Source of the DNA: Caldifarciminota bacterium
Lineage (GTDB): Bacteria > Hydrothermota > Hydrothermia > UBA1063 > CAJXJZ01
DNA length: 64,000 bases
Assembly (NCBI GenBank): GCA_026986775.1
Contig: JALSNX010000020.1
Coordinates: forward strand, 36,232 to 100,231
Direction: 5' to 3'
Under the pieces are notes generated by a model. It ran no database searches. It saw only the letters and a list, made by a program, of their open reading frames with translations, and was not told the origin of the DNA. The position numbers and the translations under genes are program-made. Positions 8,918 to 18,080 of this stretch are shown one piece after another; the stretch's first letter is position 1; each line of letters begins with the position of its first letter.

Positions 8918-9654
8918 AAATTACCATAATAACCCTGTTTCCCGAGATGTTTCAGGGAGTATTTGATTTTGGACCTGTCAGAATGGCAAAAGAAAAGGGA
9001 CTTGTCAAAATAAACTTTCTCAATCTCAAAGACTTTGCACCCACTCCAAAGGACGTGGATGATTATCCGTATGGTGGTGGTTCGGGAATGGTAATAAAAC
9101 CTGAACCAGTGAAAAAATCACTTGAAAGGGCAGGCTCTGGCTTCAGAATTCTTACCACCCCCAAGGGAAAAAAATATAATCAGGCTCTTGCCAATGAGAT
9201 TTCGCGAAAGGAGCATATTGTTATTTTTTGTGGAAGGTATAAGGGCGTTGATGAACGTGTAAGAGATATGTTTGACCTTGAAGTTTCGGTTGGCGATTAT
9301 GTGCTATCTGGAGGAGAAATCCCGGCCATGATAATTGTGGATTCTGTTGTCAGACTCCTTGAGGGTGCAACTTCAGATATTAACTCCGTGTTGACTGACT
9401 CTTACCAAAGCGGTATACTATCAGAACCTCAATACACAAGGCCACGTGTATTTGAGGGTAAAGAAGTTCCTGATGTTCTTTTATCAGGCAATCACGGGGC
9501 TATAGAAAGGTTTAAAAGGAAGATGGCTTTGAGGGAAACCCTTTTGAAGCGGCCAGAACTTTTATTTAAGGCTGACTTAACAGAAAAAGATTACAAACTT
9601 CTTATTGAGATTTTAAAGGAGGCAAGAAATGAGCGACATAATGAAGGAAATTGA
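8914..9654 (+). CDS. trmD: tRNA (guanine-N1-)-methyltransferase TrmD
   Basis: 246 residues. The N-terminus [11 protein letters not shown], the [12 protein letters not shown] motif and the SPOUT knot sequence [15 protein letters not shown] are diagnostic. TrmD methylates G37 at N1 in tRNAs, preventing +1 frameshifts, with S-adenosylmethionine as donor. Its ATG overlaps the rimM stop (ATGA), and its 3' end overlaps rplS by 26 bp. Confidence 0.97.
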   Translation: MKITIITLFPEMFQGVFDFGPVRMAKEKGLVKINFLNLKDFAPTPKDVDDYPYGGGSGMVIKPEPVKKSLERAGSGFRILTTPKGKKYNQALANEISRKEHIVIFCGRYKGVDERVRDMFDLEVSVGDYVLSGGEIPAMIIVDSVVRLLEGATSDINSVLTDSYQSGILSEPQYTRPRVFEGKEVPDVLLSGNHGAIERFKRKMALRETLLKRPELLFKADLTEKDYKLLIEILKEARNERHNEGN

Positions 9655-10003
9655 AAAACAGTTTATGAGGGATGACGTTCCAGATTTCGGACCCGGTGAT
9701 ACAGTAAAGGTGTGGTTGAGGATAAAAGAACTGAAAGAAGACCCGAAAACCAGAAAGATAGTGGAGAAGGTAAGGTTACAGCCCTTTGAAGGAGTTGTTA
9801 TACGTCGCAGGGGAAGTGGTCTGAATGAGACATTCACCGTGAGGAAAGTAACACAGGGTATAGGTATTGAGAAAATAATTCCGGTACATTCTCAGGTTTA
9901 TGAGAGAATTGATGTTTTAAGGAGAGGAAAGGTAAGAAGAGCAAGGATATACTATCTCAGAGAAAGAAGAGGAAAGGCAGCAAGGATTAAGGAAAAAAGA
10001 TAG
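9629..10003 (+). CDS. rplS: 50S ribosomal protein L19
   Basis: 124 residues. The [13 protein letters not shown] and [12 protein letters not shown] motifs identify L19, which sits at the interface of the ribosomal subunits. The ATG lies inside the trmD 3' end behind AAAGGAGG. It is the last gene of the operon and is followed by a strong intrinsic terminator. Confidence 0.96.
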   Translation: MSDIMKEIEKQFMRDDVPDFGPGDTVKVWLRIKELKEDPKTRKIVEKVRLQPFEGVVIRRRGSGLNETFTVRKVTQGIGIEKIIPVHSQVYERIDVLRRGKVRRARIYYLRERRGKAARIKEKR

Positions 10004-10023
10004 GATTAATTTCAATTTGTTGA

Positions 10024-10055
10024 AAAAAAGCCCCACTCAAGTGGGGCTTTTTTTA
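10024..10055. terminator. Bidirectional intrinsic terminator
   Basis: The stem AGCCCCAC/GTGGGGCT (10029-10036 and 10041-10048) has a TCAA loop and is flanked by A-rich and T-rich tracts. It can terminate both rplS (plus) and the convergent gene ending at 10073 (minus). Confidence 0.9.
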
Positions 10056-10072
10056 TTTTATTTTATTTGGCT

Positions 10073-11599
10073 TTATTGTATTTTCAGGAATTTTCCCCGA
10101 TATGTGATGTTCTTGCTTTTTACAACAACAAAGTAAAGTCCATTTTTCAGGTTATTTATATTTAAATTGGCTCGACCGTTTCTGAATTGTAATGGTTTTG
10201 AAACTATGACCCTTCCACTTATATCAATAATATTTGTAAGAACGATGTTTTCCAGTTTACCAGCAGAGATTGAAAGCATGTTTCCATTACGTGAGGTGAT
10301 GAGTTTTGAAGTCATGCCATTCTTTGCTATATTTTTCTCGTCAATCTGGACATTAGACATGTAATCCATAAAGAACATTGTGCTGTCATAGTAAAAGATC
10401 GGGGTAGAATAATGGCTGTAATCTGTATGCCATACAATATAAGGAGTATTATAATCAGCACGATTTGCTATTTTCATGTGGTAATATGGTGATAAGTTAA
10501 ATATATAGGTATGGACGGAACTATCTGAGACTTTAACAGGGGTATTAAATGTAATAGAGTCACCTGTGCTGTTAATAAGAATCTCGTCATAAAATATGTC
10601 AGTGTACCCCGCAGTTGTGGCAGAATAGGCAAGATTAAATCCACCATAACTCCAGATTACAGACCATTTCACAATATCAAGGTTGTTGATATTGTCATAG
10701 TCTGAGTTATAAGGGTAATCTACGGTTGTATGGGTTGCCCAGTTATCCGTTGAATATGCTATTTTCAATAATCCTGTGTCTGTATAGGCAATTAAGTCCA
10801 TGGTTTCGGATAGACTTGCTGCTATATGGGTTTGTCCATTAATCGGGATGCTTTCAAAAGATGCCCTTGCGGCAAGATTATCGCCCATTGTATCAATATA
10901 TGAAGAAAAGTAGATTGTATACGTGCCGTTGCTTGTATCATTGTATTCATAAGCAAGAAGCAGTTTAACAGAATCACCGTAGTCATAACTGCTGAAACTC
11001 TTAAGTTTTCTTATTCTATCTGTGTTGGTATTCACAAATTGGTCTATCAGAGTAGTCCAGGAAGCACCGAGGTCACGGCTCCTCATAATTACGTATCTCA
11101 CTGTGTCTCCTTTCCATCCAAGTGCTGCCACATAAAAATAGGCACCAGGTGTATGTCCACTGCTTTTTGCTGCTGTAAAATATGCACTCTCAATAGAATC
11201 CAGGTCAAAATAGAAGCCTCTATTTTGCCACTGGTATGTTGAGTACATTTCTTTTGCAAGAAAAGCCGCGTAGTTAGCATGTTCAAAAAAGTATGGTATA
11301 TACAGAGTGTCTGCAAAATAAGCTATATCCATTGGCAGGGCATCTGCACCACCCGGAGCATAACCTGCACTTCCCTGAAGATAATTCCATGAGGCGCCAT
11401 AATCACTTGTTGTATATGTGTGGATGTAGCCAGTATCGTTAAATAAGGTGGTTCTCACTGTGAAAAATAGTTCTGAATCGTTTGGAACTACAACATCATA
11501 ACTTACCGGCATAGTGTCTTTGGTCCAAACATTCAGGTCCGTATTCCATGCCCATAACATAATGGGCAGTATCATTCCTATCACTAATTTTTTTATCAT
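10073..11599 (-). CDS. Secreted protein with BNR-like repeats and T9SS-type C-terminal sorting domain
   Basis: 508 residues. A signal peptide (IKKLVIGMILPIMLWAWN) is followed by repeated Asp-box-like turns such as SDYGASW and SRDLGASW, which suggest a beta-propeller of the sialidase/BNR kind. The last 75 residues (IIDISGRVIVSKPL... NGLYFVVVKS... KFLKIQ) resemble the C-terminal sorting domain recognised by the type IX secretion system. The ATG at 11599 has an AAAGGAGG site 8 nt away. I predict export across the outer membrane with removal of the tail, and no enzymatic role is claimed. It is monocistronic, with its own promoter. Confidence 0.75.
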   Translation of the reverse strand: MIKKLVIGMILPIMLWAWNTDLNVWTKDTMPVSYDVVVPNDSELFFTVRTTLFNDTGYIHTYTTSDYGASWNYLQGSAGYAPGGADALPMDIAYFADTLYIPYFFEHANYAAFLAKEMYSTYQWQNRGFYFDLDSIESAYFTAAKSSGHTPGAYFYVAALGWKGDTVRYVIMRSRDLGASWTTLIDQFVNTNTDRIRKLKSFSSYDYGDSVKLLLAYEYNDTSNGTYTIYFSSYIDTMGDNLAARASFESIPINGQTHIAASLSETMDLIAYTDTGLLKIAYSTDNWATHTTVDYPYNSDYDNINNLDIVKWSVIWSYGGFNLAYSATTAGYTDIFYDEILINSTGDSITFNTPVKVSDSSVHTYIFNLSPYYHMKIANRADYNTPYIVWHTDYSHYSTPIFYYDSTMFFMDYMSNVQIDEKNIAKNGMTSKLITSRNGNMLSISAGKLENIVLTNIIDISGRVIVSKPLQFRNGRANLNINNLKNGLYFVVVKSKNITYRGKFLKIQ

Positions 11600-11634
11600 G
11601 TTTCCCCCTCCTTTTGGGTTAATGTATAACTTTA

Positions 11635-11663
11635 AGTATGCACTATAAACAAACAGGAGTCAA
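11635..11663 (-). promoter_or_regulatory. Promoter of the BNR/sorting-domain gene
   Basis: On the minus strand TTGACT (11658-11663) and CATACT (11635-11640) are 17 nt apart. The leader to the ATG at 11599 is about 28 nt and contains the AGGAGG site. Confidence 0.6.
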
Positions 11664-11856
11664 ATTGTTTAGAAGAGAAAAGAATGAAGTAATATACTTT
11701 TTTTATACTATTTCCGAAAAAAGCCCACTTTCTCAATCTGAGTAGTGTATCTTTCTACTTTTTCCCGCTAAGTATGTTCACGACGTGAAATATTAGCAGG
11801 ATGAGTGGAATAGATACAAATTTCCAACAATTACGTAGTCTCAAACGGGACCCCTG
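11664..11856. other. Non-coding AT-rich stretch with a small palindrome
   Basis: No convincing gene is seen here. The one structured element is the perfect inverted repeat TTCACG-A-CGTGAA at 11777-11789, which could be an operator half-site pair. Nothing ties it to a regulator. Confidence 0.3.
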
Positions 11857-11885
11857 TTGACAATTCGTACACTATGTTCCATAAT
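11857..11885 (+). promoter_or_regulatory. Consensus promoter upstream of a small ORF
   Basis: TTGACA (11857-11862) and CATAAT (11880-11885) are exactly 17 nt apart. An in-frame ATG at 11892 follows 6 nt later, which again fits a leaderless transcript. Confidence 0.55.
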
Positions 11886-11891
11886 AACAAT

Positions 11892-12146
11892 ATGGAAACG
11901 ATTTATGACCATGTGGATAAAAAGACTGCTGATGAGTTTATGCGGAAGTACCTTCCAATGTGGCTTAAAGAGTTTTCCCGTTATACCCAACAGAATCACT
12001 ATGTTGTTATAATGGTGTATTATCGTAACACCGGTAATCTTGTGAAAGCCCAAGAATACTTTAATAAGCTTTCTCCTGGATATCAATACCTTTTTAAAAA
12101 ATACCTTGACTTTCCCATAGAAAAAGCCTTTAAGATTAGAACCTGA
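11892..12146 (+). CDS. Small hypothetical protein
   Basis: 84 residues from the ATG at 11892 (METIYDHVDKK...). An earlier in-frame ATG at 11874 lies inside the promoter and is rejected. The product is charged and predicted largely helical, rich in Tyr, Lys and Phe, with no family I recognise. There is no Shine-Dalgarno. The reverse strand also carries an open frame here, but it is hydrophobic/basic and lacks a promoter. Its position between a secreted-protein gene and the distal end of the CRISPR array suggests accessory DNA. It could equally be a remnant of a larger gene. Confidence 0.35.
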   Translation: METIYDHVDKKTADEFMRKYLPMWLKEFSRYTQQNHYVVIMVYYRNTGNLVKAQEYFNKLSPGYQYLFKKYLDFPIEKAFKIRT

Positions 12147-12261
12147 AAACCTCATTTATTAAACTCCTGCATTTGTGTCACCGATAATAAAACTTAACTC
12201 TCTATTCAACTCGTCAAACCACTTGTATTCTGGGTAGCCACTTATTATTTTCCCAATTACA

Positions 12262-12642
12262 TTAACAATTTACATTAACAATATCATCAAATTTCTCTGT
12301 ATATTGTTGTTTTGCAATATTCAAAAGCATTCCTGCTTCTGGATAGCCGTATGTGTCCTGTAATATCTGGTTAATAAAATTCAATTTTTCTTTATTATAG
12401 CCAAGTGACTCAATAAATTTTGGATATGTTGTTCGGGCGAGAGCCTCAACTAAAGTTTCAACGATGATCTCGCTGTTGTGCGTAGGGTTTTCTATATACA
12501 TAGGTGTCTGCCCGTGTATAATTTCATGCCGGAGATTCTTAATAGCCCGCTCCTCATCCAAAGATGTGCAACATTGTCCCTTAATTTTCTCAGGGCTTCC
12601 AGGAACCCACCCAGAAGGTCCTGTGAAAGATACACATTCCGC
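12262..12642 (-). pseudogene. Remnant of an HExxH zinc-metalloprotease-like gene
   Basis: On the minus strand the frame ending at 12262 contains NLRHEIIHGQ, an HExxH motif, followed by a helix with VETLVEALAR, roughly the layout of a zincin such as an ImmA/IrrE-type protein. The frame stays open back to a TAA at 12643-12645 but offers only a TTG (12561) as start and has no Shine-Dalgarno. Just upstream, protein-like sequence (YLSQDLLGGFLEALRKLRD) continues in a different frame, which suggests a frameshift near 12560. Further upstream lie decayed CRISPR repeats. I read this as a broken, 5'-truncated gene next to the old end of the array. A tiny intact protein is the alternative. Confidence 0.4.
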
Positions 12643-12653
12643 TTATTGATACT

Positions 12654-15600
12654 GCTTTTGTCCCTTAAGTAGGCTCCTAACCACGGGCCTATTTTGATAT
12701 ATATGTGAAAAACTCGCATTTCCATCCCTTATAGGTAGGCTCAGAACCAGGTAATAATTGAAAGGGAAGAAGTTAAGTTTTTCTGTTTCCATCCCTTTTA
12801 GGTAGGCTCAGAACCAACAGTAAGAAGTTATATTCCACTTACATTGTCTTAGTTTCCATCCCTTTTAGGTAGGCTCAGAACATAAACAAAATTCAAGCTT
12901 ACGTTACCAGAACTTATGTTTCCATCCCTTTTAGGTAGGCTCAGAACCTTGTAAAGCCTGTTTTGCCTGTAATGTTCCTTTGCTCTGTTTCCATCCCTTT
13001 TAGGTAGGCTCAGAACCAAAAGCCGATTGTACTCCGTATCATTTGGAGTTAGTTTCCATCCCTTTTAGGTAGGCTCAGAACGCCGCAAGCAAGATGAAAG
13101 AGGTCGTGGAAGAAATTATGTTTCCATCCCTTTTAGGTAGGCTCAGAACGAAACACTACGATAACAGATGTTAGAGACGAACTTGAGTTTCCATCCCTTT
13201 TAGGTAGGCTCAGAACGATTTAAAAGTCGCCGGAGAAAAGGTAGAATAGAGATTGTTTCCATCCCTTTTAGGTAGGCTCAGAACTCCCCATGCAATGAAA
13301 AGTAAATTATGAAGTCTCTGGGTTTCCATCCCTTTTAGGTAGGCTCAGAACTCTCGCATACATATCTTCAAGATTTCCAGTATCGCCAGTTTCCATCCCT
13401 TTTAGGTAGGCTCAGAACCCGCAGAAGGGCATAAAATTTTCTGTCTGCAAGTCGTTTCCATCCCTTTTAGGTAGGCTCAGAACTTACCTCCTTGTCAACC
13501 TTTATTTCTTTACCCTCCATGTTTCCATCCCTTTTAGGTAGGCTCAGAACAGGTTTTTGCCTTACCTTCATTTTTAAAAAAGGGGGTTTCCATCCCTTTT
13601 AGGTAGGCTCAGAACAGTAGTGTCAGAAAGAAGTATTGATATAGAAAAACCGTGTTTCCATCCCTTTTAGGTAGGCTCAGAACTCCGCCATATATCCGCT
13701 TTCTTTACCCTGCAAAGCCCAGTTTCCATCCCTTTTAGGTAGGCTCAGAACCATGTCGCTATGAGTCGGACCGTGTCTGTATATGTGGTTTCCATCCCTT
13801 TTAGGTAGGCTCAGAACCAAATCTTGCAAAATCATTGATTGGATATATTAAAGGTTTCCATCCCTTTTAGGTAGGCTCAGAACTGAATGAACCAGATATT
13901 TTAAAAATAACACAGTATCGTTTCCATCCCTTTTAGGTAGGCTCAGAACGTTTTTCTACGAGGTTTATTACCATACAAGGTGTAGGTTTCCATCCCTTTT
14001 AGGTAGGCTCAGAACTCCGAAACTCCACCACAGAACCCTGAGCCTCAACTTCGTTTCCATCCCTTTTAGGTAGGCTCAGAACGTTCTGGTAGCTCTGGTG
14101 TTGACTGGGGAGCTGTAGTGTTTCCATCCCTTTTAGGTAGGCTCAGAACGGTTCTGGTTCTTGGTCACTTCAGGCACAGTATGACGAGTTTCCATCCCTT
14201 TTAGGTAGGCTCAGAACTCAAGATGAACTTTCACCTCGTGCATATCAAGAGGAGTTTCCATCCCTTTTAGGTAGGCTCAGAACTTTGCCATGTACTTACG
14301 AAGGAAACGACTCGGCTTTCGTTTCCATCCCTTTTAGGTAGGCTCAGAACCCGTCGGCGGTCTTGTTATTTCAGCTTTAGGTTCTTTGTTTCCATCCCTT
14401 TTAGGTAGGCTCAGAACGGCAAAACCAGCCACAAAGGAAGGAAGCCAAAAACGGTTTCCATCCCTTTTAGGTAGGCTCAGAACGGTTACCACTAATAACC
14501 GATAGATAATGTGTATAAGTGTTTCCATCCCTTTTAGGTAGGCTCAGAACTTGCTGCTGTTTGGGAAAATCGCAAGCAAAACATCTTGTTTCCATCCCTT
14601 TTAGGTAGGCTCAGAACCATTGATAAGGTCATCAAGTGTATCCTTTCGTATGTCTTGTTTCCATCCCTTTTAGGTAGGCTCAGAACCCACCAGTATTTTA
14701 ATCATGTCCTCTTGCTCTTTTGGTTTCCATCCCTTTTAGGTAGGCTCAGAACAATTTGAACTTGTTGACAGTGATTATAATGCGCAGGACAGTTTCCATC
14801 CCTTTTAGGTAGGCTCAGAACAACCATTTGGGTAATGTTATCACGAGATTACAAACAAAGTTTCCATCCCTTTTAGGTAGGCTCAGAACTCAATCCTGAC
14901 AATGTTGGGCTTGTTCTCTGTCATCTGTTTCCATCCCTTTTAGGTAGGCTCAGAACGCTCTTTATTGCATCAACAAGCCTGTTTGCTATCGCAGTTTCCA
15001 TCCCTTTTAGGTAGGCTCAGAACCCAGTCAAGCATCCAGCATTGCGCATTGGCATATATGGGTTTCCATCCCTTTTAGGTAGGCTCAGAACGAAATTGAG
15101 GATGATACTGATGAAAACGATGAAACTCCGTTTCCATCCCTTTTAGGTAGGCTCAGAACAGGGTCATTTAAAGCAGTGCCAAGTTGAATTACACTGTTTC
15201 CATCCCTTTTAGGTAGGCTCAGAACTACTTGATAAATTAACTGTGTCTTTTCATACTGCATAGTTTCCATCCCTTTTAGGTAGGCTCAGAACGTTTTTCT
15301 ACGAGGTTTATTACCATACAAGGTGTAGGTTTCCATCCCTTTTAGGTAGGCTCAGAACCCGTCCCCGTTATCATCATATTGAGCCTGTAAAGACCAGTTT
15401 CCATCCCTTTTAGGTAGGCTCAGAACAGAGATTACGAGACCACCCACGGTTTTCTGGACAACGGTTTCCATCCCTTTTAGGTAGGCTCAGAACCACCCAC
15501 AACGAGAGCGATAAGACCGCCAAATGCGGTGTTTCCATCCCTTTTAGGTAGGCTCAGAACAGGGTGGAGACTGTGCGGGTAAGGACGAGTGATGTTCCGT

Positions 15601-17821
15601 TTCCATCCCTTTTAGGTAGGCTCAGAACATTTTAGAGGATGTTCTTCTTGCAAAGGCCACGAGAAGTTTCCATCCCTTTTAGGTAGGCTCAGAACGATTA
15701 CAACCGACAAAAGACTTCTGGACGGAGCAATATGTTTCCATCCCTTTTAGGTAGGCTCAGAACCTTTAAGAATGTGAGGATTAGACCTGACGGCTCTCGT
15801 TTCCATCCCTTTTAGGTAGGCTCAGAACTAATCCTGAATATATTACTAATGTGATGTGGAAATAGTTTCCATCCCTTTTAGGTAGGCTCAGAACCAAGGA
15901 CTATGTGGAAAAAGTCAAAAAGGAGATGGCAGTTTCCATCCCTTTTAGGTAGGCTCAGAACCAAGCCATTGATACAAATTTCCAAAAACTTTACTTTCGT
16001 TTCCATCCCTTTTAGGTAGGCTCAGAACTTGACAATGAAAGGATCCTGTGTATCATAGTTGCCCGGTTTCCATCCCTTTTAGGTAGGCTCAGAACGCAAA
16101 AATGGCTTGCACTCACGGCGCCAGAGCAGGGTTTCCATCCCTTTTAGGTAGGCTCAGAACGACCAACCTACAAACTCATACCTTGTATTATATCGGTTTC
16201 CATCCCTTTTAGGTAGGCTCAGAACTCCCCGTTATCATCATATTGAGCATGTAAAGACCAGTTTCCATCCCTTTTAGGTAGGCTCAGAACCCAACCAATC
16301 CCGTATCTGCTGAGGAACAGAAATCGGTTTCCATCCCTTTTAGGTAGGCTCAGAACGCAACAATCACACGTGGTGGATTTCCAAAGAGCTTAAACGTTTC
16401 CATCCCTTTTAGGTAGGCTCAGAACACAATTTACGAGTATAACCCCACCAACGTCCAAGATGTTTCCATCCCTTTTAGGTAGGCTCAGAACAAAATATAC
16501 GTCAAACCCAAGCTTCCTGGACATACGTTTCCATCCCTTTTAGGTAGGCTCAGAACGAGAGTCTCAAAGATGAACGCTTTGAATATGAAACTAGTTTCCA
16601 TCCCTTTTAGGTAGGCTCAGAACTAAACAGGGCAAAGATGAAATCCTGAAGATTGCCAAGTTTCCATCCCTTTTAGGTAGGCTCAGAACGCCGCAAACAC
16701 ACTTTCAGATTACTTTATGAAAAGGGCGTTTCCATCCCTTTTAGGTAGGCTCAGAACCCGTCCCCGTTATCATCATATTGAGCCCGTAAAGACCAGTTTC
16801 CATCCCTTTTAGGTAGGCTCAGAACAAGATACAGGTATTTTTTCACTTTAAGGGTATTTCCGTTTCCATCCCTTTTAGGTAGGCTCAGAACACAGAAGAT
16901 ATTTAAGCACTTCTATGATTGTTAGTATTGTTTCCATCCCTTTTAGGTAGGCTCAGAACGAACTTTGACTTGTGTCTTATTTAATGGTAATTTTGCAGTT
17001 TCCATCCCTTTTAGGTAGGCTCAGAACGTTGATTTATTCAAAAAAGCAAAGGGGGAATTATGAGGTTTCCATCCCTTTTAGGTAGGCTCAGAACTAAGAG
17101 ATTGATGAATATCACATAATCCACCTTATGTGTTTCCATCCCTTTTAGGTAGGCTCAGAACTCTGCATTTTTCGCTCCATTGGGTCGGTCAGGGCTTGTT
17201 TCCATCCCTTTTAGGTAGGCTCAGAACTTCTGGACATACTAAAAAAACGAAGAACACTCTTAGTTTCCATCCCTTTTAGGTAGGCTCAGAACAAGAAACA
17301 AGTTATAAGATACATAAGGAACAACTTTGTTTCCATCCCTTTTAGGTAGGCTCAGAACCATGTCCTTTTGAATTACAAATTATAGAAGGAGAGGGTTTCC
17401 ATCCCTTTTAGGTAGGCTCAGAACTTTTCATCTTCTGCCTCCCATCTTAATAGCATCGCAGTTTCCATCCCTTTTAGGTAGGCTCAGAACCTGGATCATT
17501 TACCATAGAAGATGTCTGGCAGAGAAGTTTCCATCCCTTTTAGGTAGGCTCAGAACGGTAAAGCTTGCACTTGATTACTCTCAGAGAGGCTAGTTTCCAT
17601 CCCTTTTAGGTAGGCTCAGAACGTTGCCATATGGCGACCCAATTGGGCTTACGATTCGTTTCCATCCCTTTTAGGTAGGCTCAGAACTGTTTCATATTTC
17701 ACCGTTCCTTGCCGTTCCCGTTCCTGTTTCCATCCCTTTTAGGTAGGCTCAGAACTGCGAAAGACGGAGCGGTGCTTGCAAAAGGTGTCAAGTTTCCATC
17801 CCTTTTAGGTAGGCTCAGAAC
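12654..17821 (-). CRISPR. CRISPR array: 76 identical 30-bp repeats plus 2 decayed, 77 spacers
   Basis: The plus-strand repeat is 30 bp, beginning GTTTCCATCC and ending GGCTCAGAAC. Exact copies begin at 12785, 12852, 12918 and so on to 17792 (ends 17821), with an average period of 66.8 bp and spacers of about 35-39 bp. A variant copy at 12718-12747 differs at two positions (first base and TTTT to TTAT), and a strongly decayed copy lies at about 12654-12683. Decay at the left marks the leader-distal end, and the reverse complement ends in GGATGGAAAC, resembling the usual 3' end (GAAAC) of type I/III repeats. Transcription is therefore inferred to run on the minus strand, with the leader at the right. 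No cas gene was found anywhere in the window. Confidence 0.98.
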
Positions 17822-17960
17822 CAATTTATATTATTGTTCCCCAATTATTTGCGCTTTTTATCAAAGAACAATTATCACCATGCTACTTTTAATAGTTTGA
17901 GGCAGTTTCCGTGAACTGTCAAGACTTCTGTGAAATTTTATGTTTACTTCGTACCCCTGT
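17822..17960 (-). promoter_or_regulatory. Putative CRISPR leader
   Basis: AT-rich non-coding DNA directly abuts the last intact repeat. Reading towards the array (minus strand) there is a consensus TTGACA (17917-17922), but no well-spaced -10; the closest candidate, TATTAA, is 22 nt away. A short inverted repeat, CAGTT/AACTG, lies at 17903-17907 and 17914-17918. The repeats at this end are undecayed, as expected beside an active leader. The rest of the gap to 18080 holds only the promoter of the next gene. Confidence 0.55.
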
Positions 17961-18031
17961 GATTTTTACGCTACTGGAGGTTGAAGTAAATTTGCTCCTT
18001 TGGTATAGGTTATATTTTTAATAAGCCTGTT

Positions 18032-18060
18032 TTGTTCAGACAGGGGTCTTCTTTTATAAT
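18032..18060 (+). promoter_or_regulatory. Promoter of the phosphodiesterase-like gene
   Basis: TTGTTC (18032-18037) and TATAAT (18055-18060) are 17 nt apart. A GGGGGAA-type ribosome site precedes the ATG at 18081. Confidence 0.65.
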
Positions 18061-18080
18061 TTTCAAAAAAGGGGGAATTT

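Noticed and set aside
11841..12155. A 104-codon minus-strand frame opposite the small orphan ORF
   Set aside because: Its composition is low-complexity hydrophobic/basic and it has no promoter or ribosome site; the plus-strand frame has a near-consensus promoter.
12492..12725. A 77-codon minus-strand frame next to the array
   Set aside because: Its first third is translated decayed CRISPR repeat, and there is no ribosome site. Part of it is better explained as the other frame of the broken HExxH gene.
14334..15270. Open reading frames with repeated VLSLPKRDGN peptides
   Set aside because: They are translations of the CRISPR repeats and spacers, not genes.
17028..17064. A spacer resembling the ribosome-site/start region of the gene at 18081, a possible self-target
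   Set aside because: Both contain TTCAAAAAAG and GGGGGAAT followed by an ATG, but the sequences differ by insertions and are low-complexity. The match is not contiguous enough for targeting.
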